DNA from: Chamaea fasciata
Taxonomy: Eukaryota; Chordata; Aves; Passeriformes; Sylviidae
Reading direction: 5' to 3'
Length of the DNA stretch: 64,000 nucleotides
Assembly (NCBI GenBank): GCA_029207755.1
Contig: JARCOQ010000002.1
Span: 45,587,744 to 45,651,743 of the forward strand
A program made the position numbers and the translations under genes. Below are positions 1-15,000 of the stretch, piece after piece. Every line of letters begins with the position of its first letter. Positions within the stretch are counted from its first letter, which is position 1. The notes below the pieces were generated by a model, which ran no database searches, was not told where the DNA came from, and saw only the letters and a list, made by a program, of their open reading frames with translations.

Positions 1-3000
1 CCACGGCTGCACGAAGTACCCTCGTATGCTCCAGAGACTCCAAGATAGGAAAGGCAGAACTTGAATTTCATTCTGAATCCTGTTGGTTAGAAGTACTCTA
101 ATAGGAGCGTGAAGGAAAAAGGCATGTCATCTTTTACCATTCTTTTTATTAATAATTATGATTTAAAGTTACATTCTTGGTTACATTTCTTAAAGAAACT
201 GTGAGTTTTAGTTGTTGATCATCCACCCCTAAAAGCTTGTTCTCCATTAGGAGCATAACTACACAGTAAAACCAGCTCATCAGAGGAGGATTTAAAAGAG
301 AAGAAAAAATTGAGAAACTGAAGCCCTCATACCACAAGGAGAGGAAAAGTCCGTGGACTAACTACACCTATGTACTAGAGTTTCCAAGTAGTATTGACTA
401 TGCAAAGGGCTCAGATACCATAATAAAAGATGATACGAAATTTTGAGATGGGGATAGTTGGTGTGAATTTCATATGAGTGGCATTACCTTGAAGTGTCCG
501 TCACGATGAGATAATGCAGTGATGCAGATGGAGGCTTTCACAGTATCCACTTCCCATATCCTACTCAGACATTTGGACTCCTAATACTTAGACTCTAAGA
601 AGATGTCAGGCAATGAATTCAGCAAAAATCTGGGCCAGAGGCTGCAGCCAGATTGCTCTCACCCCAGAATACCCATTCCTCTCCTCAAGCAATGCTTGAC
701 TTGCAGCCGCTTTGTATATGGCTGCCTTGCAGCAAGCTCAATTAATGCACAGTTCAATGCAGTCTGCACTAATGTTTTCCTTTGAACCATTTGAGCTGGA
801 GCCTTGGAAGAAAGAGTGGCTTGGGATTAATCTGTGCTTCTTAGCATAGCAAAGCCCAAGGCACATTCCACCATAGCTGTGACCAAGAACCTATTTAGAG
901 CAGCTGGTTCACTAAATAACCTCTAAAACATGATGTTTGCCTTGGAGATAAGAGAGGATGGTTTAGTTTTTGTTTAAAAAATAATTACTTCTGATATATT
1001 GTCAATAAAGTTGTACCAGCCTCAGTAATGAGACAAGGCAGCACACCAGACATCCAGCAGACTCTAGTCAGAGTGGTCCATTTCTAATTGCTCTTCAGTC
1101 CTGTTCTCCATGGCAAAATCCAGTCTTCCCACTGATTCGATGCTGTTGGGTATCAGTACATGTTTACGGGTGTTTTGCACAAATTTATTTCTCAGAGGAT
1201 GTTGTTAAACATCTGTTGTCATATGGCACCAGCTACAAGCTGTGGCTGGTTCCTGGCAAGTGGTCCAGACTGAAGCCTCCCAGGGAATGTGGTTATAGGA
1301 GGATGCTTCATCTGGATACCTGACTACAGCAACCACTGTTTCTGCATCATTCATCATACCCATCAGCCAGGTTATTTTAAGGACTGTTCTGACACTTCTA
1401 CTCCACTGTGTTTTCTTTTAGATTCTATTTTTTTTACTGTGTGTTCCTTCCTCCTCCCCTCTTCCACCTTTCTCCTCTAACATGTCAAATGCCTGCTCTC
1501 CCTTGTGTTCACATTCAACCTCTGTACAAACAGAAAAGGAAATTTTGTAGATAAGAGATCTATTCACATTTGATTTTCTCCTATCGTTTGTATGTCGTCC
1601 TATATGTATGTCATGGAGAAAAATAATCCCTTATGGAATGGTGCAGACATCGACAGCCCCCTGTTTGGAAACAGTGGATTTAGATCTTCATACATTGTTA
1701 ATTTCACAGTTAAGAACTGCATGGAGATTTTGAAGGATGAGGGCTTAGTTTTGCTAGAGATTCCTCTTAACTCTTTTGTTTAGCAAAAATCGGTTTCTAC
1801 TTTCTTCTCTTTCCAGACCAGTAAAATCGCTAGTGAAGTAATAATCCCACGTGATTTACTGGTACTTTGGACTGATGCCAGCTTTGTTTTAATCGCAGCT
1901 GCTGTTTTATCTTCTGGGTATTTCAGTTCATAGCAAAGTGCACAGCACAGTCCCCTGAATCTCATGTGAGCACAGATTTTATTATTTTTAGTCAACCCCT
2001 TTGCTTTGTCCCTCATGGCAAAGCTCTGCAGGTCCTCAGACTTGATCAATTTGATTACATTTAAACTATCTTTAAACAGATGCATCCCCTGGGTGAAACT
2101 TCTTCCCTGATTAGTCTGGATGGAAAGCATCTGTTTTCTCTCTGGTAAAAAGAGTTCCTAAAATCAAAACCCAAAGACAGGCACTGGTCATGTCTCGTGG
2201 CATTGGCTGAAGTCCAGCAGGCATGTGGTGCAGCAGCAAAACTTGAATTTGGGTAGGTTGGCCCAAACACAATAGCACAACCATCGTAAAAATGAAAAAA
2301 ACCCAGGGGTAACACACCTTCACAGTGATCTCAAGCTGCTGCAATGCTTTTGGCCTTGGTGATGGTGTTTGTATCAACACTGTAGTAAATGTCACAATCC
2401 AAAGCACATAAAATGTCTAACACCAGAAGTATTATTGGTTGAGACATCCTGCCAGTGTATGTACAGCAGTCCTGCGTTCCCTGCTATCCCCTTTCCTGCC
2501 TGGGGCCTGAGGAAGGCCCCACTCTCTTCCCTTCTAGTGCTGAAAAGTGCCACAGTGGGAATGGGTAGGGGATGCAGCCAGGTCCCACTCATCTCTTCCT
2601 GCCCATGCTGTGCCCTGTAGGACTCCTTGGCATTCCTCCAAGGAAAGGTAAGAGCAGAGCAGAGGTGACCTGGGACCTGGAGCCATGGGAGAAGTGGGAA
2701 GGGGAGACTTGGGGGTGTTCTCTCCTCCAAGAGGGGAACAGAAGATCCTGATGCACAGAACAGTCCTGTGCTAGGTTTGCCAGCACAAGGTAATATTGCC
2801 TAGGGGCATGTCTTCTGAGGGAAATGGATGAGTCCAGCCAACCCTTGGGGTGGGTTTTACCTTGGAGGGAACCAGCTGGCTTACTCTGGAGATGCATCTG
2901 GAATTACAATCCCATATGTACCATATGAACCCTCTGTCATGGGGCTGTGCAGATATACCCTAAACCTACACAATCCATTGAAGAGACCACTGAGCTGCAA

Positions 3001-6000
3001 ACACTTCTTCTGACTCCAGACTGTCCTTTCAAAACCACTATTCCTCTTCACCTCTGGAAATAGGTCAGTCATCTCTCTTGCAGTGACTTTGTGACCCACA
3101 AAATTGGCTCTTTTTTCCTCAAATTCTCCTGCTGTCAGGAGCGCACCCTCTCCCTGACCAGACAGAACAATTACTTCAAGATGAGCCCAGTTAGCTGATA
3201 TGCTAGTGTGTTGCAAGCTGGTGGACACAGGAAGGTGGCCCTGCTGCTGTGAAACAGAAGCTGTTTTGCTTATGAGGCACATAAGCAGACATAATCAGTC
3301 CATTAGCAGGCTGACATCTTGATGGCCTAATGACCTCCTAAGGACATGGACCCATGTGGCCTCATGTGCATGGCTGAAGCATCAGGAAGAAGGGTCTGGA
3401 GGGGCCTGAGATACATTTCCCTCTCACCAAGAGAAATTCAAACATTTATGGATATTAAAGTCTTGCAAGCTACAGGCTTGATTACAAACCAAATCCCTTG
3501 CTGGTTCTTGTAGCTAGGAAACTGTGAGCTGGGGATACTCCAGAGCACATGGCTCCAAGGGCTGACTTCTCCCGGGAGAGATAGGCTTCGGGGGAAGAAC
3601 CCACACAAGCAGATGAAATTTCACCTGCTTATCATTTTTCTTAACAGCAAGGTGTGTTTTTCATTTGTTACTTACTCCATGCAGACCTACTTCCATTTTT
3701 GTGTGAACCCTCTGAGGCCTTTTTCACTTGCAAACTATTATTGCCTGGTGTTTGTCTCCTGTGCTAGTTCTTTTGGTCTCCTTTGCATCAATTTCCCTCC
3801 AGTGCTGAAGTAGCGAAGAGACTAAGTAGCGAAGGTTAGCATAGACCTCAGTGAGGTGCAAACCTGGGAACCAACCAGTAATGCCTGCTCTGAGAAGAGA
3901 GTGAGCTGAAAGGAAATTTTCAATACAAAATAGTCATTTCAACATCACAGAATCATTCCAGAGTATCTCCAGAGCAAAGACTTCAAAACTCTTTCAGTGA
4001 GGCGGCATCACACTCACTTGAGAGAGAAAATCTGGGAGCAATGAGGCAAGATGTTCGTACTCATTTGCTGCAGGGCTTGGCCTCAGGGTCCTCCCCATTC
4101 TCTTAAAACACGAGACTGTGAAATTCTAGGTGTGGTGGAAACACACTATGGTGGAGACAAACCATTCTTGGAAAAGAAACATGTTTTGTCTTTGCCGAAA
4201 GAAAGTTTTAAAGCAGCGGCAACTGCAAAAAAATGATTAAGGGAAGCAAAAATAATTTCAGTCAACTTGTAAGTGGACACAGCCTCTTTCTTTCTGTCTG
4301 GATGGCTTTTTACAGAACACCCTTGTGGGCTACATATTAGCAGGGAAAGCCTTAACATTGTCCAAAGGGCATAATTTTGTCTGGCAACTCTGTGCATATA
4401 TTCCTAATATTCAATATGCTGGATGCTCTCATGCTTTGCTACTTGTCCTCAGCCTTATGTCCCCCTATATCTCTTCCCACCTGAATGTAAACATTCAAAA
4501 CCAAAAAATCTTTAGATTAGGAAAAAGTAATTCCACAGCATCAGGCTCTGAGGAACATGGCGAGAGTATCCACAGTGCAAACTCATCCATGGACACATCT
4601 ACTCTAAGGGTCTGATTAAATGCCTGCCACAATTAACCCAGAGCCAGATGTTGGTATGGTGGTGATGGGGCATGTCAGCTCCTCTAGACCATTTGGATTA
4701 GATACCACAGATCTTTGTGCATTCAGATAAGTCAAGATTATTTGGGAGACAACTATGACGAAGTGTACATAAAAAAGGCCACACCACGAAGATCTGTTTG
4801 TCCAGTATTTGAGGTCTGATGGGGAAATCTGAGTGCAAAGTAGACCTATGAACCAGAGCAGATCTGCTGGGGGCTGCCACTGCTCCTGTGACAGGTAACA
4901 GAGGGCTGGATCCAGGAAGGCTGTGTCAGAGCTGGTGTGCTTCGACCCCTCCCCACAGCATCCCAACATGCAGGACATTTTCCCTTGGAGGTTTCTCCAT
5001 CTGAGCTGATGGCTGCCTCTTTTTTTGCTGTTGCTAAAGTCCTCAGGATGGAGAGGCCTGGAGGATTGAGGATTGGCACCCATAGGCCAGAGCCGATTCC
5101 ACACTCAGAGGCAAAGAGGCACTGCATGTGGTTTCTGACCACACCAAGGAATTAACACACTGCTTCAGATGAGATCCTGGGATGAATCAAGCACCTGTAA
5201 TTCCATTTACTGATACCCATCATGTCTCAGAAACAGGCGCCATGGCTGAGAAGATGTACATTAAAAAGACACCCATTACATGACTCATACACAGAATCAC
5301 ATTAATTTAATCAGATGCTAAGAAAAAAAGCCAGAAATTATTCAGGGTTATTGTCTGTGCCTTTCAGAGCAGCTCACTGATCCCATGCTCCCTGGCACCT
5401 GGGGCTCTCAGATTGGGGGACAGATGGATTATGTAGATCAGAACAAATCACATGCCATGTAGCTGCAGGAAGACACAGACAGAATTTTCCCTGGAGCTGC
5501 TAGAATTAATAGACCACTGACAACCATCATGGAAAACACACCAAGCAAGATTTTCAGCTGAGAGATTCCAAAATGTTTCAGAAAAACAGCAGAGGACTTG
5601 CAGGCATGTGACCTGTTTGCTGGGACACAGCCCATGAGTTTGAAATTATTGTGGTTCCTTAAAATCAGCTTCCCTTTCATGGCTCTAGAACATTATTCAG
5701 ACAGTGGGTACATAATGACTGTGGAAACCCCTCTGCAAGTGTATGCTTACGGATGTATTTACCTTCATGTGAGGATGAATCACTAAAGTTTGAATATCTT
5801 CTGAAATGTTCTTCAAGGCTGCTGCCCTGGATCAGAAATTAGGAAAGGAGAGGCAGCAGTGCTCATACGAAAGGGAATGTGGACCTCCATGACACTCTGG
5901 GAGGAATGGATGTTTACACGTAATCTTTGACAGATGGGGACATTAATGGTTCCATTTTATGGATAAAGAAGAGAGCTATTAGATGACTGCTGTGTATTAC

Positions 6001-9000
6001 AGAGTAGTAAAAGCTCTGTGATGAGGATAAAATTCTGGTCCTCCAAAGAGGAAATCTCTTTTCTCGAATTCAAGAGTAGAGCCTTTCTGAAATGGATGAT
6101 TTGCAGAGGGGAGGCAATAGCAACATTGGCACCACTCACTTTTGAGGAAGAACTTAGGAGTGAAATCCAGGAAGACTAAACAGAAACATAGAGAGAGCAG
6201 GTCATAGAATATTGATATTTTAGTGAGATTCATGATGTAAAAAACCCCCAAAACTCTGAGTTTAGAGACAAGGGTTAGCAAAAGCAAAAAAAACTTCATA
6301 TGCATCCCCAAACTACTTGACATTGCTTTCTGTGGGGTAACAAAATCCTGGAACACATCCACATAAGCACATGGTGTTAAGTTAATCACTGTAATGATGC
6401 ATGCCTTGATCATCCATCCTTCTTCCTCCTTTACCATCATTCCTCACTTCCTATCTGAATGCAGCTTGCTTCATGTTTAAATTACAAACTCCGGAAAAAA
6501 AGAAATTATAGAAATGTCAGGGGATTTTACAGCCAGAATATTTATGACTGTTGTCAATGCCAATTTATTCGCCTATTCATACCTTCTCTCCTGGAGTAAT
6601 CGATCTTGCAAAAATGACTGACTACAAATGGGTGTGGAGCACTACTACGGGGGGAATACAGCAAATTTGCAGTGTCTGTAGCAAAAAAGGAAGCCAGTTC
6701 CAAGGGCTTTCAAAAGAGCATCAATTCCCCTTGAAATAACAGGCAGAAATGTGCAGAAGAGGAAACTTAACACTAGGGAAGCTCACTGCTGTAGGCACTA
6801 AAGGTACATGTGGGTGCTTGAAAGAGGAAATTTAAGAAAATGCAAAGAGGGAAAGAGAAGGAGAAAAAGTGTTTCTGGAGGTCACTGCTCACGGAAAGCA
6901 ATTGCTAATGCCATGGCCAACACATCAGCAATCTCAGGAAGTTTATAGGATTTGATGCTGCTGTTCCAGAGTAATGAAGTAATCTTGAAAGCAATGCCGG
7001 TGGCTGATCAGCTTGCTGGTGTTTCTCCTGCCCCTGTGGCAATCCCAGCTGAGATAACCAAAGGCAAACCAGTCTCTGAAATCAGCTTTGTCAACCTGGT
7101 TTTATTTGTGTGCTTTGAAAAGATTCCAAATCAGGTCAGGATTCAGTAGCAGTTGCTGGGATTTAAAATAATGCTCTGTTAGCAGTGACCTACCAAGGAA
7201 AACAACAACAACAAAAAATTGGCTTGTGCTCTTGCTTGTGCTTTTATTTCTACACAAAAACAAGGCATAAGAGGATTGGGACTGCTTCTTATAGCTCTAA
7301 AAGAAAAATATATTTTAAATGTCCATTTTTGCTTTCACTCTTTTTGCTGAAGAATTTGCAGGATGTCTAATATATGCCCATCTCTTAGTTGGCCAAGATG
7401 GCAGAATTATCCAACCATTTAACATGAATATATTTTCTTATATATATTTGAAGGCATTTCAATGAAACAGAATAAAATCCCCAAAGGACATGAATAGTCT
7501 TAATGAAAAACTGTTACTCCTCTCACAAAGCAGATTTCAAATGTATCTGTATTATGCTAGTTATCCAGCAAGTCTATTAGGACAAGCCCTGGAGTAATCA
7601 TAAAAAGAAATCAAGGGGATATTATTGGATAAGGAGGGAGAAACCTCTTTGGCCTGCTCCACGCAGCGTAAACAAGGGAAGAAAGCAAATATAATTCTTG
7701 TTTCCCCTTGACAGGACACCCTTAGATGGAGCTCAAGACATTTACTAAAAATGAGATATAGGGGAAAAAGTGGGTCAGGGTCTGAGAAGGAAAGAAAAAA
7801 GAGGGTAATTTCCATTATGGTCTGAATTCAGACCTCTGTTGTCTTCACTTTTAAGCACGACTGACAAAAACGATCCTATGGCCCATTTGCAGCTACTGTT
7901 GAAACAAGACGTGGAGCCATAGTTGATGCACCAAGGTTGCCCAGAGTGAAATTCAACAGGATGTTGATCTTGCTGACGAATGGCGAGTAAAGCTGAATAT
8001 TAAATGAAACGTTCATTTCAAAAAACTCCCAAAGCAAACAATAAATGGTCTATACATCTAGGCTGAATGTGATTAGAGCATGACAGCTGAAAGGCCACTG
8101 CACAAAAGACAGGCTGTAAAATGGTGTGTATCAACCCACTAAGAAAAGTTCAAATGCAAAAGGCACAAAAGAAGATAATTCAGAGGAAATCATTGATTTT
8201 AGTGTAAAATCTCTGTTCATGCATTTTAATGCTGAGAATTAAATTTCTAAATAATGGAATTAATGCACTTACCCTGATGGAACTACTTCCACGGCTTTCC
8301 TGCACCTCCTGTGCCAGGACACAGAGGGCCAAATTCTGCCTGTGGGTACAGGACTAGGTTACATCACTGAAATACTGCCTGGTCTGTGGTGCTCCTTTAT
8401 AATGGAAATCAACAGATAATGGCCAGGCTACCCTCGTTTCTCCATTTTTTTTGTTTTTCAGGCAAGTTTACAGCCTCTGAGCACAGCATAGGACAGTCTG
8501 TGCAGCAGGCTCACTGCAGCAGGATCACTGATGCACTCTGCAGCTCTAAAACCAGATAACCCAGGAACTGAGGGGAAAAAGGAAAATCCTGGACAAGCTC
8601 AGCACTTTCTGGAAGACTGTCGAGATTATAGGGGAAAGAAAAGTAAGTGGTCTGAGAAATAATTTGACAAGATTGACCTAAGCTGAGAGAAGAATTTGGC
8701 TCAGCATGGATATTAAGCAAAATCCATTCTTCTGCAAACCAGGAAGAGTCTGGCAGTGCCTGGGGTACCACCAGGGAGTTGCATTCTTCTGGATTTGCAT
8801 TAGAATTGATTTCTAAGCATAACCCACTGATTCAAGAAGATTCTTCTTAGACAGATTTAGGTAGACTTACTAGCAGTGGAGAGGTAAATAATTGCACTTC
8901 CTCCACCCAATGGCCTTCCTTTGCATCCTCTTCCCTCGTGCTCCTGCATTGCACCCTTGGCAATGTAGAGGGGTGCCTGTGGCTTGGCAGGGCAGTTTCC

Positions 9001-12000
9001 CCTCAGCAAGTTGAGGAGAAGCTACAGCAGTGCAGAGCAACCAGGCAGAGCAGTCATCACATCGGGGCCCACCACTCAGCCACCCCAGCAAAGCCTCTCC
9101 CACTCATGAGGTGGTCTTGTCAGGGGGCCAGCATGGGATGGGAGCTGCCCCCAGGAAGGGGTTTAGCCCACTCTGCACCTGGGCTGCCTATTCCTCTGCA
9201 TGGCTCACAAAGCACAAACAGCCAGGCAGGATCATGCAAATCATCCCATCCTCTCCAGGCTGGACATGGCAAGGGACAACTGGAGAGTGTCATGACTCAT
9301 TCCAGACTCTTCCTCAAGAGCCGCTGGAAGACACTGGCAAGAGCTGCACTAATTGAAAAAACAAGTGGGAAGATTCAGCCTCAACACACTACACTGGACT
9401 GCTACCTGAATACAAACTGCAGGAGTGGGAATTTAGCCAAAAGCACGCAGAAGAGCCCCTAGCTAAGAAGGGTTTAAGTAGACGAGCAAATTTTTTCCAC
9501 ATTCAGAAACTCTTTCCCCATTGCAAAATCCATTATTAATTCCCCACTGCACCTCCCTCTGCAGCCTCTGCCTGACAAGCCTTTGAACTCCTCCCCACCC
9601 TCCGAAGATTCCTTCTCTGCCTACACCCCTTGGAGATGGGAATGGGCGCTGGGCTCGTGCAGAGTGCAGGGCTCTGGCAGCATTAGGAGAAGGCAGCAGC
9701 ACGGCCAGGCCCTTGGGAGGAGCATCGGGCAGGGAGTGAACGGCTGAGCAAGCAGGAGACAGCAGCTTCAACACAGAGTGGGGCTGCCCTCGTCTGCCGT
9801 CCCTCCTGCCGTGCCAGCTGCCCAAAGCCACCTCCCAGGGTCTGGCTCCTGGCTGCAGGGGAGGAAGGAAACTCTGCCAAAACCTTTACTGACACTTCCT
9901 CCTGGGCTGTGGGTGCTGCCTGCACTCTCCAGGGACACTTATTAGTAAGTGTTCAGTGCTTGAACATGTTTAGCAAATCAGCTGCAAGTAAAATAGTTTT
10001 ATATGAAAGGATGTTTTTGTGCCTTTGACAAGGAGACACGGTGGCATGTGTGCTCTTCCTGCTCAGCTCAGAAACAGCAGCAGGAGCAGAGCTGGTGCTG
10101 GCAGCATGGCAGGGCAGCAGTGTATTTAAGTAACATGGCATTGATTAATTCTGTGTGAAATTCTCTCCGAAGTGCACTTGAAATGCATCAAAACTTAAAA
10201 GGAGACCAGACCACCAGCAGGCAGTTGTGTGGACAAAGAAATAATGTAGGATGTAGGACGAACTGGAGTTGTGTAGGTGCCAGTCTAAGGGTTACCACTT
10301 CTAGCTCTTACACAGGGTATGGTTATGCCAGGACCTCCTGAGTCACCTCCCTCAGGGTCTCTGGGGTGGAAGCTTGTGTGACCACAGGTCACCTCCAGTC
10401 AGATTCCTAATGCTAGCAAAGTTATTTTGTCACACAACAGGGTCCTAATATCTGAGTTTCTGTAACCTTTACATCTAATGCAGTTGCTCTTCAATGGCTT
10501 GCAAGCTGGGTGAACACAGGCTCTAAAAATCCCCAGTTTTGTTTGGTGGAAATGAGAAAGTCATGGCTGGCAAGTCAAACAATGGATACCACCATTCCCT
10601 GGGTCTCTGGTGGGGCAGGTTAAATGGGGACATGCATTTTGGATCAACTTTTTAGTCCCAGGGCAAGTAGATTTTCCCAAATGATATTTTCCTCATGTCC
10701 CACATGTTTTGTGCAGGGTTTCTGCGATGTTCAGCAGAACTAAGACCTGTTTTACAAATAAGTGTGATGTCTCAAGTGACATTTGTGATTTGCATTGCAG
10801 GTGGTCAGTCACTAGATGAGATAAAATAAATTAGACAATCCTGCTATGGTCCTTGGCTAGCTTCTGGCAGCAGCCTGGCAAGAGGCCGCTGTGTGCTGAG
10901 ATCTGCTTGGACAGACAGTGCCACCTGTAAAACCAGCAGTGAAGCCCTTAGGTCAAGCTGCTTTACACCAGCCACAGCGCTGAACAGGAGGTGAGTTTAT
11001 ACAAAGGCCAAAGAATAACTCATGTGGCAGGAGGGTGGTGAAAATACCTCTGACCTGGCTGAGTAGTAACTTGTATGGTGTTAGGGGTGCCGAAAATTGG
11101 TGACATTTGGCTATGAAGAGAGGTCTCTGGAGAGGTATGGCAATGTTTCACATCATTTACAGCTGCCACTAATGTTAAGGAACTGACCTGTCAGAGAACA
11201 CCTCCCAAACCAGTGCCCTGATTCCTCTTTAGCCCTGTTACAGAGTGATTGCAGAGCTCCCAGGCACAGGGGAACAGCTTATATCCCTCAAACTGCTTCT
11301 ACTTCAGTCTCAAACTTTAATTTGCAGCAGAAGAAGAAGCTGTCCAGGCTTCCCTCATTTGTGAAGCTTATAGCTGTGTCATTAATGCATTATGTCCCTG
11401 CACATATTTACCCAAACCACCTGTGAGGGATAAGAGCAAAGTGAGACATCAGAGGAGATGCCGGTCAGCGTGGGATGCCCAGCTGCTTCCTTACGGATGA
11501 ACTGACCCATGACAGCGGCACGAGCTGACAGGAGAGCACAGCACTGGAGATTAATTGCTTCTAATGAGAACCACTGCAGCCCAGAGAGAAGGGATGAATG
11601 CAGGACTGCCTCAGAAACTACAGCACTTTAACCCTCTGTGGTGTGAGATCCCACATCAGAGATTTTGGGCACCACATTGACAGCCTGAAAGGGAGAGAGG
11701 ATTTCTGCATGGTTTGTTGCCCACAGCAAGTGAAAAGAAGGGATCGCAGCTCAGCTTGCTCGGCTGCAGCACTGTGCAAAACACTGGTCCGGCCACAAGC
11801 TTCTAAACCCAGCGTGAATTTGTTTAACCTCCCCTTTCAGGACAGACTTATTTTCTAATCTTGCTGCAGCCTCCCTGTTCCCTCATCATTTGTCCTGCTC
11901 TACTGCAGCAGCTCTGCCAGCTAGGACTGCTTGCACTCCAGTGTAAATTAAGGGTAACTCCATGGAACTTCAGAAGTGCATGCTGTATTTACACCCCTGA

Positions 12001-15000
12001 GAAGGAGCCTGGGCTTGGAAATCTGTTATCTACCTGGAAGAGCTCTGTGAAGTGACTGTCTCTCTCTCCCCCCCCCCCCCCCCCTGCTTTTTTGCTTCTC
12101 CCTTTCTGTAGCGCTTTCTTTGTCAGTACATCTTTTAATAAAAAATTAAAAAACAAAACCCAGAAATAGAGCATTCCTGCCTTCAGGCAGCTATCTGGGG
12201 CAGCAATGAAAATAGCAGCAACCACTGGGTAGCTCAGGGTTTAGATCAGGTCAGCAGCTCAAGGTCAGCTACCAGTTCTCTTTTAGGCAATTTCTGCAGG
12301 GTTCATCAAGTTTGCCATTGGGTCTGCCCGGGTTCATCAGGTCAGTGCACAGAAGCACACAAACTATTCCTGTGCCACCATCCCATTGAAAAATCTCCTC
12401 TAAACTTTCAGGAGAAAGCATGGCTTCATACACACAGGAGGAAAGCTCTCAGTCAGCAGATAGCAGATCCATTTGCAGTGCCCGTGCCCTGGCACATGTG
12501 TCCCGGCTGGGCTTGGCTGCCCAGGAGCTGGCACCCTGCTGCCAGGCTGACTGGGGCAGGGAAGAGCCCCACTGGGACAAAGGTGCCTGGGCTGGGAGGA
12601 CCAGCCCTCTCAGTGGCTGTTCATCCACACTGGCATGAAACAGAGGGAGAGAAGCAAAGGAGCAGTAGATTTCCCCAAAATGAGTATTTTCAGCTTCAGG
12701 GGGCAGAGGGAAAAACAAGCAACTTGATCATTTGATCAGTCTTAGCTGGGAAAAGAAACTGTGGAAGAAAAAATCGGTCATAGACTTGTGGCAGTTTGGT
12801 GGAAAATCACTAAGGCTTTTCCAGGCTGTTTTCATGTCAGAACTGACCTAGTTTTTTAAATGCTAAAGTGGTGGGGGCGTACTGAGCTACAGAAGAACCA
12901 AACTATCCCAACCCAAGCAGAACCATAAGTTGGGGGAGTTTTTCTTAAGTCAGTCCAGACTGAATTTGTAGGGAAGCTGTAGCTGGTGGATCTTGCTTTG
13001 TCTTTAGGGACATGGGCAGAAGATCTTCTCTAGAGAGCAGAGCAGGAATGGGTGATGATCAGGAGCCCTGGGGAGAGAGAGGCTGGGCACTGCATGAGCC
13101 ACCCGACAGCTGGTTGTGGGCAGATATAGGTCACTCAGAGGCTGGTGAAAACAGAGCCCACTAATTAGGGCACCAAATCACTCACTAACCATAGAAAAGA
13201 AATCAATCTGCTTGGTGACATGAAAAAACCTGAAGGCTTGTGCTGTGCTGTTTATTTGGGCACATTCACCACCTCTATGATCACAAGGCTAAGAAATGCT
13301 TTTCTAGAAACCCTCAAGCTACAACTGTTTCAAACAACTTTGCACAATTCAACAATTGCTCCATAAATCTTTCCCTAAGGATTTTCATCTTGGATAAGAG
13401 ACTTGGTATTGTTATTAGTGCCTTTTCTGGAAACAGGAGAGGATGCTTTATTCCACCTGGCTGCTTTTGTACTCTGAGACCACGTTTCATGGAATAACAG
13501 GGATTGTAGTTTAGCTATTTTTTAAGGGTTTCTATAGAACAAACCCTAAACCATGTAAGCTAAAAAAGTATTCCATTTGGAACATTTATTTTTAGAATAA
13601 TTTAAATTGCATTTAAACAATGAAACAAGCAAAACTAAATATTTTACTTAATTTATATACTTTTTTACAAATACAGGAATCGTGGTCACACATGTATAGG
13701 AACAATATTTTAATCAATTTCAATGCTTTAGTGTTGAAGCAATTCAACTCCAAGCTGTAATATATGTTTTAATAAGTAATAAAATATAAAATTATTTTTA
13801 ACTTAAATAAGATTATGTATTTTAAAATAGTTTAAGTCCTTCCTCTAGTGATAAAACCTGCATATTTTCAGGTCAGTTTACAGAGCATTGTCTTTTTTTG
13901 CAAGAAACTGCGGCTCTAGAGCATCCTAAACTCATTCTTATTGTAGAAGTTGGTTGTAAAAACAAAGCATACTATTGCATACCATAGATTTCATCTAAAA
14001 ATGTATCTTATCATACAGTTTCCAAGGGGAAAAAAACCACATGAAAATGTTACGTGAGGGAGGAGCTGTGCAACACAGCTTGTTTTGGTGGGTTTGGGGT
14101 TCTTTTCCCATGTATTACTGATAAAGACTGCACTTTTAAGAAACTACCAGGCTAACGTGTGGACATGGGAAAATATCCTCCTACAATAAACAAGAATTCT
14201 CTCATTAGCAAACTGCTTGAGTACTACTATAAGGCCCTAGTACAGCTGGCACAGTTCCTAAGAATAGAATTATTCATTGCCATGGTTACCCATGCTAGAA
14301 ATATTACCCTTTGCAATCATTGTAAACAAAGATCCTTTCACAACAGTGTAAAAATTAGAGCGCTTCAAGAAATTAAAGGAAATTATAAATTGTACAGCAG
14401 TTGAAGTTATGCCTTGTAAGCACTGTAGCTTTTCTAACACACCAGGGGTTCAAAAACCCTCTGCAGAGATCTGATCCTCTCCCAGCCTGAGCAACATGTG
14501 AAGATCTCACCCATCACCACCGAAAGCGGGTCAGAGCCTGAGAACCAGAGTGCCTGTGTAGCACACAAGCCCTTCTGTGTGCCATGGGTCCTCAGTGGAA
14601 GTGTGCTGTAAAAGCCACTCACAAGGGGCTGGTCAGGGGAAGGCAACAAGTGGGAACTTATCCCATGTGTCACCCATGGAGGTCTCCAGATGAAGGGTAT
14701 CATGGAGCTAACTTGTGTCGAACCTTCGAGTCGTGGAGGAGAGCAACCCCTGGAGCTGCCGCAAGCTTGGACAGAAACAGCAGTCACAAACTAGGCTGAT
14801 CTCCTGCACCACATTTGAGTAGCTGGAGCAGAAGATACTCCAGCAAATGACACCGTGCAAATGCCCAGTAAGGAGGTGGGTTGGTTCACATGCAAGCAGG
14901 CAGCAGGGGAGTAGGAGAAGCAGGACTGAAACTCAGGCATTCTTTGCTCCTGCAAGTGTCTTTTTCACCTGGACACATTTCCTCAGGGTGGGCTTGGTTT

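Noticed and set aside
5997..6440. A 147-codon minus-strand frame with hydrophobic stretches
   Set aside because: Hydrophobic residues are expected when T-rich DNA is translated. No conserved motif, splice context or CpG promoter was seen.
8938..9831. Open frames of 174 (plus) and 122 (minus) codons in a GC-richer patch
   Set aside because: They have no recognisable domain, composition typical of chance frames, and overlapping competitors in other frames.
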